Positions 41,101-53,100 of a stretch of 64,000 nucleotides of DNA are shown here, in pieces; position 1 is the first letter of the stretch; every line of letters starts with the position of its first letter. The DNA lies in contig JAGGNK010011114.1 of assembly GCA_017590115.1 (NCBI GenBank), forward strand, positions 1,541,733 to 1,605,732, in the 5' to 3' direction. The notes beneath the pieces are model-generated. The model did not search any database. It saw only the letters and a program-made list of their open reading frames with translations, and was not told the origin of the DNA. The translations under genes and the position numbers were made by a program. Origin of the DNA: Montifringilla adamsi. Its lineage: Eukaryota > Chordata > Aves > Passeriformes > Passeridae.

Positions 41101-44100
41101 GGTTAATTCTTGGCTTTCCCCGGGATTCCCTTTGTGATGTGGGGAAATTTCCTATTGACACAACAAGCAGTAGCTCCTCTTAGATCCCCTTGAACTCTCC
41201 TCGTTTTGCTTTTGTAGATGGCAAACTGTTTAGGGCGGTGGTATGGTTGTGCCAAAGCACAGTGGGACTTCAGCAGAAACTTCTGACCATGACTGCACCT
41301 CAAAACACAGCACCAGGCTGCAAAACATGGAAACATCCCATCACAGAATATGTCAAATGTAATTCCAACTGATTAATTTGCCTGCTGCTGATGCTGGATG
41401 ATGCTGATCTTCACTTGTTTGTAATTCAGCAATGCCAAAGTAACAAATCTCTGATCCAAAGGTCCAGAGTATTAGAGGGCAAATCTCATTGTTTTTGCTT
41501 CCTGATGGTTATTTTAATAAGGGACACATGGAGAAGCAATGTAGTGCTGCCCTATGAAAAACATTACATAAATGTTGAGATTATGAGCAATCTCAGGTTC
41601 TTTACTGCTCTCCTCCACACGTCCCCAAGAGGCAGGGAAGTGCATGAAGCAAGGAAACATTATTTTTTTTACAGACAACAGGCTGCTGATAACAAAGGCT
41701 TGCAGAATTCCTACATACTGTGCCTAAACTCAGTTCTGCAGAGCTGTGGAGGTGTAGCTGAAGGAGCTGCTAGAAGTAAAAAAAGAAAAGCATACATATG
41801 CCACAACATGGTGATGATTTCAGGCAAGAATCCAGGGGTTATTTTTGGGAAAATGAAGCTACTGCCGTCCCAAGTGACAGCAGCATGCCCCCTGCTAGAA
41901 AATAACCAGATATGGATTTACTGACGGCGGCTGGACGTCTTGGCAGGCTGTGATTTCAAAATAACATTGATGGTATTAGCACCGCTCCCCTGTATTCTGA
42001 AGAAAAACTGGATTACCAATTCAAAGTTACAAGGTTTCTTCCCAGTTTTTTGTTACATTGTCCTCTTTTTTTTCCCATTTGACATTGGAGACAAGCTATT
42101 ACTGATTTTTCCTACATACAAGTAGGACAAGATTTAGGTCCTACCTTATCAAACTTTATATAAAGATTTCCACCTTTTATTGCCAGCTAATCATTTATAC
42201 CAAGAATTTGCATCTACTCCTTCCTGTGCTCTCCTTTACAGGCCTGTGGAGGTTTTGCCTGTTGCTGCTCATTCGTCCTCTTCCCCTCAAAAACCACTGG
42301 CCAAAATCCACCTATTTTATCTGGAAGAAATAAAGCAAACATCTCCCACGTGATGTGGCAGAAACCCTGGCAAGAGAAGCAGCAGGTTTGCTCTGCAGCA
42401 AAGCTGCTTTTTGGCTTCCTGTGCGCCCATCCAACCTGAGCCCCCGGGCTGTGCATCCTCCTGTCGGGTTGAGCTGCAGTTCAATTTACTTTGGTTGCCT
42501 TCCAGAGAAAGAATCTGAGTCTGGAAAATGCTCTTGGATCCTTCAGGGGGGGAAGAAAGAGCATTCAGAGCCCCTGGAAGTCACAGTGAGGACACTCTGA
42601 GGATCAAGTCCTTGCTAAAGATGCTGCATCTGCTCCCCGTGCACAAAAACCACTGAGAGTGACTCTGCTTCAGCCAGTGGCTCACCTTGACCTTCCAAGT
42701 GAAAGAAAATAACATTTCAGGCTCACAGCATCCCCTCTGACTGAGGAACTGAGCCGCTGTAAAATTAAAGCTACACCCTGCCCACAGGACAGGGGGAACT
42801 TGGGAGATTTCTGCATTGCAGGAAGAAATCTGGTCTCCAAATAAAATACAGCAAGGTTTTCCCCAAAGTGCTTAACTAAAGGGTATCCATGCCACACTTT
42901 TATTTTTCATCCTTTTTTGACCTTTGATTTAATTTAAGTACTCAAGCAATTTTAGCTGTGTTTTCTTCTCAGCTTCTCCCACTTCAGGCCACACACACAA
43001 AGATCATTCTGTGACTTGACACTCCTCCTTTCTTAAAAACTTCTGGTGAGGAGGAAAAAAAAAGAGGATGTTATTTTAAACAGCCTCAAACTAGAGGTTT
43101 TATGTCCATTAGGGTTCTTATTTATTCATTTCAATTCATGCCTTTTTTACATTGAAAATTATAGTTTTTAGAGATTCCTGTAAATGCTTAGGTATGTAAA
43201 TGGCCTGTCTCCGAAATGTGCTTCTAGATCACTAAAAATAATTCACTTTTGCTTATATTTTCTCTGTATGGAACTCAAGGTAACAATGTGAATGTTTGCT
43301 GCTCATCCCTATCCTTACTGATCTGTGTTCTTTCATTTTTAATCTACCTAAAAATCTATTTATTGCTGATAAAATGGCTGGAAAGGCAACGCTCTCCTCT
43401 TCACACACCAGAACCACCAGCAAGAGGGCTGGCTCCTCACCCAACCCTATCCATGACCCTCACTAGAGACATCACTTCTGGGTGCAAGGGACACAAGCAG
43501 TGTCCCCAGCACTGTGGCTGTGAATGACAGGCCAAGTTTGCCATTTAACCCATCCCAGATTTGTGATGGCTCACTCACAACATCCACATCCCATGTGAAT
43601 TTGTCTTTCTACACTGCTGTAGCTCTCTCTAAATGCACTGAATTAGTGAAGCCAGAGGACTTTTTCTTTTGTTGTGATATTATCGCTTACTAAAATAAAA
43701 TTTCTGCTTTGGGGACTCATCCTGCCACAGTATTTTGTGTTTCATGCAACGCCTGATGCCTCCTCCCGCCACCAATGATGCAATTCCTTTGCAGAGCTAT
43801 AAGAGGAGCAGGGTTAGGATCACTTGTCACTGAAGAGTCAGGTCATTTTCCATCCTTGGTGACCTCTGTTTCCTCAGCCATACGTACAAGGCACTCAAAT
43901 CTCAGGCTCTACCTACAAGCTCCTTGAAAATGGAACCACTGCAATGATACTCCCAAAGCAAACTTTACTTTGGTTTGGCACAAGGTACAAGGCAATTCAG
44001 CAGCTGGCTCTCTGTGAAAGCTCTCCTTTCCTTGTTATTTCCTTCCAAGACTATATTTTTTTTTTTTTAAAAAAAAAAAAAAACAAAAAACATTCTTCAC

Positions 44101-47100
44101 TTTCAAATTGCTGTTCACTCCCCAAGGTGAACAGCCCTTATAGCAAATGTATTTCCAGTGAACACAGTTCACAAAACATCAGTAAATTAAACATTATCAA
44201 GATGGCAGCATCTCTCTTGAAGGGTTATATCATGACAGAAGTAATATCCCAGAAGACAAACTTTCTTCTGTCATTAATTCTATCTTAAACCTTTCTGAAA
44301 GGTACATGCAAAGCTCCTAATTTAACTGCTGTCCACTGAGGTGGAAACTGAAACAAAGCTAAACAGGTTTTGTGACCAAACCTTTATCACCTAAATAATA
44401 ACATTTCACTTATTACAGGATTTAAAATGAATTTCTGTACGCTTACAAAGACACTGGAATTATGTTGGGTTTTTGCCACAAAAGCTTTCCTCTGCAGGGA
44501 ATAGAAGGAAAAAAGCTTCCTAACAACAGCGCATGCAACAAGTTGAAAAACGTAACTTATTTTCCAACAGATAAGTGCACGAAAATGACAACAGATGGGC
44601 CAAAAGCTTCCTCAGGAGGGCCATGCATTGACATCTCTGGGCAGTAGCAGCAGCCTTTGAATTTTCACTTCAACTGCTGCTCAGAAAGGCCACTGTCAGG
44701 GAGGAAACACCTACTGTGCGCCTTCCCCTGCCTTCTGATCCCTTATTAGTTAACCCTGAAGTGCATATGTACACAGCCCTAATCCCCAGGCGGGGCTCCG
44801 GGCCGGGGGAAATCTGGAATTAATTGCGGGGTATTTTGGTTCCTAATGCAGCTGTTGGGAGTGTTTGCCTTGGCAGGGGAACAGAAAAGGCACTGCATAC
44901 CAATTTCGTGAGCCACCGTAAAGGCTGCGTGGAGGCCGTCGTCTTCAATCACCGCGCAGCTGCGCTCGGGGGAGCAGATGGTCCCAACGTCTGCCATTCC
45001 CAGGGTATCACAGGAATGATGCCCACATAAATCCTGCCCAGGAAAAGGAAAAGGAAAGAAAAAAGAAATGGTTACAATGAATTTTTACACCCAGCGGTAA
45101 CGACCGGTTAAAGGCGCCTTTGCCAATGGCAGGTCCCGGGTGAAAGTATCAGTGCAAAGTTCCAGGTAAAGATGTTAAAAGCACAGGAAGGCAATCCCTG
45201 GTAGGGTCAGTGGGAGTATTTCCATGGACTTTAATGGGTTTTGGATACGTTCTGCAGCTAATTGTTGTTAGTTGTGGCAGCTAATTGTTGTTAGTTAAAT
45301 TTGTATTTCTGCTATGCTCACACCTGCATTGAGGTAGGCACTGAAAATATGCTGTGGAAGCATTTCCTCATTGACAATAAAACCAGAAAATTCTCCTTAT
45401 TTACAGAAGGCAACCAAGGCCCAGAGAAAGCTTCAGCTTCCTGATCAGTACTCAAACCAGAGATCACCTTTCTTTTCTGAAATCAATCCTATACTCCCAC
45501 TTAACTGAAATGAGATTGCTACACGTGAAACCTCATTCCACATCTGCCAAGCAGTACAATTACTAGTGTCTTACCCAATAATATACCATGTATTTAGCAA
45601 TTCTCAGAGATTGCTGAGAGTCAGTGATATGAGAGAGTGCAAAATCCCAACAACTTAACCGCTTCTCCCACATGTAGATATGGGGTGTGTCCGAAAACCA
45701 TGCAGGTAGCATCAAGTTTTATCTTTCAACTTTGGTCAGACATTGTGGTTTTATCACCAGCAGCAATTTCTCCATGCTGCTGTTGAAGCAGAGGGAAGAA
45801 TAATAGTGTGCATGTGCACATATACACATTTTGTGGAAGAGAAGGAGAAGTAGAGGCCATGCTATTTGGAACACTTCAACATTTCGCTGTGGTTGAATGA
45901 AATTGTCACTTTCAAGGCATGACAAATGTTATTATCAAAATGATCAAAGAGCACTTTTTCCCCCTTCGTTTTCAAGATTCTCTTCTTCCCTTCAGATCTG
46001 TTTCTACAAGGACTTCCTTTTATGAAGCCTTTCATAATTAATCCACCTGAATAACAGACACCTTCTAGGAGGCTTCAGAGCAGCAGTGTTCACTGATTAT
46101 GACAGGTTAGTCAAACCTGGAAAAGCACAGGATTCAAACCCCACTGAAGTCAAAGAAAACCACACCTAGTGCCCAGATACTGTGACAGACCATCTCTTTA
46201 CAAACACACAAACAAAAAACAAAAACAAAAAAAAAAACCAAAAAAAAAAACAAAAAAAAAAAAAGAAAAAAGGTGGGATTTTCTCCCAACAAAGAAAATT
46301 TTCAAGCTAAGAAGACAAAGCAGTATTACATAAATGGAGGAGAAATTTCAGGCTCAGTTCTGGCTTCCAGGAAACAATGAGCGGGACAAGAAGACACCAT
46401 CTTAAGCTCAGTGTTTAGGTTGGACATTTAGGAAGAATTTCTTCACACAGAGGGTGATTAGATATTGGAAGGGGCTGTCCAGTGAGGTGGTGGAGTCCCC
46501 ATCCCTGGAGGTGTCTAAGGAAAGACTGGATGTGGCACTCAGTGCCATGGTCTAGCACAAGGTGGTTGGACTCAGTGATCTCAGAGGTCATTTCCAACAT
46601 GATTGACCCTGTCATTCTGTGATGGAGCAATACGACCTGAACCCACACAAGCAGCTGAACTGAAATTCTTACACAAGTACCAAAAAGCACATAAATCAGA
46701 CAGAAAGCAGCTTACTGGAGGAGGGCTAGACAGGTTGAGAGTGCCAAAATAGTATAAACTGCATTAATTCAGGCTTTGTCTCTGCATGCAGATTCTATGT
46801 CACTCAGTCTTTTCTGGTGTTTGGGTGGCATTATTACACAGGTACTGACATCAGTGCTGCTCCCAGCGTGGCACAATGGTATCAGCACCCAGATGCCTCA
46901 TGCCACTCAGGATTTACTCCCATTTGTACACAAGAAGCAGCTACACTGGGAATCTACACCAGCAGCCAAAGCCAGACTTCACAATGATTCACCACGTTTG
47001 ATGACACAAATGTAACTAAAAAAAACACCTGATTTTTCTAAGCAGGCAATCTTGTTAACTTCCACAGAGCTAATTCTGACGCGATGTGTGGAGCATGGAA

Positions 47101-50100
47101 TATTAGGGCAGAGATGTCAGCATAATCTCACCTCAGCATTTCAAAATCTGCGCTCAGGATTGCCTTACCATGTCCTCCCAGGGCTGGTCCTAGAAAATCC
47201 CACAGCAGGAAAGACATGATTCTGCAATCTGCTGCTGTGCCAGGTCACCTAGCCCCTCCAACTCCCCACGGACAGCTGGCAAACAGGTGTCCTCAGGTGA
47301 CGTGGGACCAGCCATCCCCAGAAAGCAGAAGAGAGCTTTTCCCGCCCTGGGGTCAGAAAGTGTTGGGCGGTGTTCCAGCAAAGCCCTGGTCCCTCAGCAG
47401 CCCCGTGGCCACCTCCCTGTGGCCCCCCAGCAGCCGGTGAGGGAGTCCTGCAGCCGCTGCCAAATCCCAGCTGGGAAGCAGCAGAGGGGCTTGTAAAGGA
47501 TTCTGGAAACAAGGACAAGAAATATTTTCTGGCACCAGCTCCTCTGTCAGAAGCTGTTATGGGGATGTCTGTGGGTTGCCCATCTGCTGCTAGAGCAGGG
47601 CATGCCATGGCTGTGCTTTGGGCAGAGCATGGATTGAGCATCCTGGTTTTCCCTGCCAATTCCAGCCCTCGGTGGCTGCCTGAGGATGTTCATATGCAGC
47701 TAATGCTGGCATTATCAATAATCATTTAGGCAAATTACTGAGGGCTCCTCTATGTTGTCATTGTCTCATTCACTTCTTTACTTCTCCTGCCTCTGCATGA
47801 TTTGAACTGGAATGTATTTCTGTTCCTAGTATGTACTAAAAACAGAACTGCAGCTTATCAAGTGGCATCTCTGAGACAAATATTCTGAAAAGTTTGCTTT
47901 TGGGTCAATTCACCAATACCAGCTTCCAAACAGTTTGACTTGCAAGTGATGTTACTGAAAATCATGCCTGCTTAGCCATCAAACACTGGCTATGGATTAT
48001 TCATTACCAGAATCAATAGCTACATTTGTTTTTTGCTTTCCTGGGCAGTCCTGGAAAGCAGTCTACTACTTTCATGAAGTAAACTTTCTGGGAGTACAGT
48101 AGAAGGTTTTATTTCCCTGGAAAATATTTTAACTTTTTGTTAAAAACAGGCTTCTCAATGTAATGATGCAATCTTAAAAAATCTGTGTGGGTAGCCTCAA
48201 CTTTTCATACTCCAGCTAAAGCACGAGGAAGGACGGGACTCGTGATACATAGAATCAGTTTCCAATGATTATTTCACTCTGGGTTTTTTTGCCTCTACTA
48301 GAAAGTTAATCAGCTACTCAGATCTGGATGCTCATCTGCCTTGAAACAGTGGCAGAAGAGTTAAAGAACGTTTTTTTATATTTCTAAAGAAGGAAAGCAG
48401 CCTGGCCCTTGATCTGCTTTACAGTAGTTTCAAAACAGAAGAATGACATGGAAATGCATTTGCTATGCAGGAGGCAAGAGATGTTAAGACTTAAGCTTTG
48501 GCAAAGGAATGGCTTAGCAAAACTAAGCTGTACATCACAAGTCTAGTAGTTAATTAGACAGCTCATTAGAGGCCAAGTTTTCTTGGCATCCTAAATCCAT
48601 CAGGAGCAGCTGGCTGGCTGCCATGTATACATGGCCTTGTTGTGAAGGGAGGGAACTGTCACCGTGTCCTGCCTGCAGCAGGGAGCTCATTTCACCTGAA
48701 ATGTGTTCCATAGCAGGTTTCAAACCAATAAACTGTTTAGTGAAACCTGGTATTAGCTCAGAGGCCACTGACCAGATCCAAAACACAATGTGAGCGCCAA
48801 CATGGACACTTTGGTGGGATTTAATGGCAAAAGAACATGTCCTCAGGTCTTCTGAGTTATCTACCCCTCACAGGGCTTGCAGTTTGGGATCCTGCGGGCC
48901 CCGAGGTGCCACAGTTCCAGAGTCTGGAGCAGCAGGGCACTTTGCTTACTGGGGTTCAGATGTTTCATTCAGATGTTTCAGGTGTTTCTCCACCTTTGGC
49001 CCTGAGGGAAGCTGAGCCTACAGAGCTTCTCGGATCAGAATGAGAGGAACGCACAGGATGAAGCTTTGTAGCAGGTCAAGCTGCACACATCACCTTCTTG
49101 CAAAGCACAGCTAAAACCTTTACAGCTCTGCTCACTTGTTCTTCTGGTCCTTTTGCAGCAGCTCATGAGTTCAAGCCTTTTCCCAGTGAGAACATGATCC
49201 AGCTACAAATTCCTTCCAGGGACGAGGCCAACTAGAAGCATCTTTTTTAGGAGAGCACCTTATGGTCTATACCAGGCTCATTCCAAGCACACAGGGAGCT
49301 GTGGCTCCTCCTGGAGCAGCACCTGAGCCCAAGGTTTCCCTAGCCCAGGCTGCAGCTGAAGTGCAAGTGCGTGAAGGGACCCTATTTTTGGTCCCAGTTG
49401 CTCATCCTTCTTCTTTCCCACTGAACAGCCTGTGGTAAATCACAGGAACAGTTCCTCTCCGTGCTTGAGGAACCCAGACCACCTTGCTCCAGGTTTCAGG
49501 TCACGATTGCCCTCCTTCTCACCATATGAATTACTCACTAAGCAGTGACAGACCTTTGGTCAGAGGGGTGGAAAGTTTCCTTAACACCTGGAACAGCTTA
49601 CGATCTCCTGGTTAAGGAGCTCTCCTGGGAGGTGGGCGATACAGACCTAAAATCCCTGCAGCAGAGGAAGGAATTAAGCACGGCTTTCCGATTTCCTGCA
49701 GCAGCGTTCCCACCGCAGGCCGGGCAGCAGGGTGGGGTCAGGTGGTGCTAGGAATACACACGTCCACCCTCCCATCAGCTCCTCTGCAAAGTGGGTGCAC
49801 TTCCACTGATGTCACAGCAGCCTGGAATGGCACACGTGGTTTCAAATGCCATGATCGCACGGGCAGAAAGGATGCTGGGCGAGGAAAGGCTCGCTGGGTT
49901 ACTGCTCTGACCTCCCCAGCCCACGTTCTGAGAGGGGGGCCAGAGCCTGGTTACCTTCTGAAAAAAACCACAACGGTGATACCTGCCAAAACAAAACCCA
50001 AATGCATTTCCCCAGTAGTTTAGCTTAAAAATTGAGGTGATTTGCTTTTGGGGTTCATATAATAAATATGAGCCTGGGGCTTGAGCATTAAAAAAAAAAA

Positions 50101-53100
50101 AAACAAAACCCACAGCAGAGTTATGCAAACCACAGGTTATTTTAAATTACTGACAAAATGCACATAAAGCATTTGGAACCTGCATGGGGAGGAGAAGTTT
50201 CAGTTATGAAACTGGTGACTGATGACTGAGTAAAAATGTGTGATTTAACCTGCTTAAGCCACAGTTCCTTTGTGGGGAAACTCCACACCATCTCTCCAGA
50301 CCAGGGTGAATCAAACTTCTCCTCTGTCAGTTATGTCCCACTTTTTTCCCTAGGGACATTATTTAAATGTATCTGATGGGCAACAAAGTTGGTGAAAACA
50401 CTATGAAACTGGTATACACATCACACACCAATTTCTTCAGAGTAATAGTAATTAACAGTGAAATCTATTCTATTGACCATTGGTACAGTGACTTGTTTTA
50501 CTTCTGGGGGATAATAATTGTTGGAAGATGATAACAGAGAAAAGAAGAGAAAAAAAAAAAAAAGGCAAAGGACAGAAGAAAGAGGTAGAGCCAAAGAAAG
50601 CATGTGCTCCATGCAGTGAAATTATCATCTACAGAGCTGAGATAATACAAAGCTTGCTGTTAAATTTCAACAGCACTGCCAGATGGACAGTTAAACTAAA
50701 TCAAACACACCAGCCCCATATAATTACTGGGTAGAAAAAGGCAGGACAGTGGCCTTTGGCTCTAGCATGAACCCTCTGCTCGAGCCAGGCATGATGGTAC
50801 TATCACAGATGATGCTAACAAGCACTTAGGAAAGGATTTTTTTCTTGCTCCTAATGTCTGTATCTACTGTGAGAAACATTTATTTTAATCTTCAGATGAT
50901 TCAGAACGGGGTGGGGGGAAAGAAGAGAGCTGGATTTTGTCCAAATGCATTCAATAGTTCACTTGAAATTTAACTAAGGGCCACTAATGAAACAGACTGG
51001 ATGGATTCTAGAGGATAATTGCAGAGTAGGCTGGACCTCAGAAAAAGAACAGTGTGAGTTCAACTGCAGTTTGCAAGTCCCATCTAATCTGTTTTGCTAC
51101 GGTGACAAATAATCTGGCAAGCGTTTTGCTGCACCCATAAAAATCTGAAGATAATCTGCTTCCAGCTCCTGCAAACAGCTCGCTATAAAAATGGCTGAAG
51201 TTAAAAAACTCTGAATTTGCTGTTGACTTCACTGCCACTGAGAACAAGTGATGAAACACCAGATTCTAAATTTGCTGTTGACTGCACTGCCATGGACAAC
51301 TAGTGATCTAATCTCCAGGGAAGGAGGGCTTTGCAAGCTCTTCCTCCTCCCCACCACACAGCCACTTCTCTGCTTGGTGGAGGAGCAGAGACTCACCTGG
51401 CCACCAGAACTGCATCCTTGCACCACCAGATTCCATGGAGGATGCTCTAGGATTCATGTGGCCCAAAGATTTACAGCTGCTGCCAAGGACTCGACCACAA
51501 AGCAGTCCAACAGCAGGGGACCCATGTACTCTCTAAGGCTGTTATGGTCAAGCTGCCTTGAGGAAATTTAAGAAATATCAGAAAATTATCATGTTTGCTT
51601 GCTGTCAAGTCAGACCTCTGTCATGCTTCATCCTGCTCCTCATGGGTCAAAATGACAGATGGCAACCACTGGGAAAATACACTTCTCATTATCAGATTTA
51701 AAAAATCACTGTGGAACCCAACTAAATTTCTGTAATATTTAGTGACAGATGATTTCTGTGTCCACTTAAGGTTTCCACAATGGCCAGACATGTAACTCTA
51801 GTGATCCTTGCATTTACAGAGTAAACAGAGGACCCACTGCAGAAAATGGACACTTGCCATCACTGATAAGCAACACAAAACCCAAAACCAGCTTTAGGAT
51901 GTTGCCTGTATCACCCCAAACTGAATTCATGTTCATATTGACTTACTGTGATCTGCAGGATAATTGCTTTAAAGCCCTTAGCCAATTAAATACAGATTAT
52001 GACCAGAAGTAAGTGGCTGTTTTAACTCAGAATCAATGAATTTCTTTCTGAATTTTTTTACATAGGAAGTACTTCCTAGTATGAATGATGATGATGATGA
52101 CAACCATAATTTGAACTTATGTAATATAATGTGAACCACTACTAATTTAAAAAAAAAAAAAGGAGAGCTGCCAATGCACCCTCAGGCTATCAATGGTTAC
52201 TAATTTATTTTTAAAGAAGACAACCAAAGAGGATGAAGCAAAACTGCTGAATTCTGTCGGGATTCTTCCTTCATATAGGAACTCAAAGCCCTCTTTTAAG
52301 TGTAAAAAAATACCATCCAATCAAATGTCACTCCGGAACAAAGATAATTATTATATTAGGGATTTGTATGGCACCAGCCACGCACAATGCAGATTCTATC
52401 TACACAAAGCCAATTCCATACAGCTGACAAATGATCTGCAAATATTATTCTGTTGACAACACGAAGCTCAAGGTGGCCTCAGTTAGTAAACAACGATGGA
52501 AAATGTACCTCACACGTTTGCCCAACGCCTGAAACCCACGGCACTTAGAAAGAGACATCTGGATGTTCAAAAATCAGCATGACGATATTCAGAGCCCATC
52601 AAAACACGCAGCCACGGCTCGGCGTCTTGTAGCTTAGCAACCAACTTCATCCATCCAAAACAGAGTTGTAAAAGTGGTGCTCTCCTGCCAACTGCTGCCA
52701 CTCTCATTGAAAAGCTAAACTGGAAAAAATCTCTCCTTTAGTTCAAAGCGGGGCTGTTTTCCCCAGGAAACATCTCCACTGCTTTTTCATCCTTTAACCC
52801 TTTTCGTGTTTACATTCCACAGGGAGCAAACAGATTCATGTTGACATTTCAAGGGTAAGCATATAAAAATCGTGTGGGCTCACACACACTCTCCCTGCAA
52901 AGAACATCATGAACACATGTAGCAAGAAACTCCAGTCTGGTTCTTAATTCAGTCAAACACTGCCAAACAATGCCCGTGCGCACACAGCAAAGCATTAAAG
53001 CAGATTAAGTTGTCCTGAACTGCATCGAGCAGCTAATCCCAGAGTTAAAGCTGTTAAAATGTAAACCAAGGAAACACAAGCCTGCGCTTTTTTTCTCATG

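Larger units (their letters stand above)
33426..44900 (-). other. ADAMTS5: ADAMTS5 intron 2 (11.5 kb)
   Basis: GTATGC...CCACAG, the largest intron. It holds a minus-strand CR1 fragment (37120-37270), a MIR-like SINE (37600-37790), a pair of opposed CR1 fragments (40084-40255 and 40300-40680) and a T13A15 block (44056-44083). The 177-codon open frame at 41391-41924 on the plus strand has no recognisable similarity and is not called a gene. Confidence 0.9.

Noticed and set aside
41391..41924. 177-codon plus-strand open frame in intron 2
   Set aside because: No family resemblance, ordinary A+T-rich composition, no splice or promoter context. A frame of this length is expected by chance in 64 kb.
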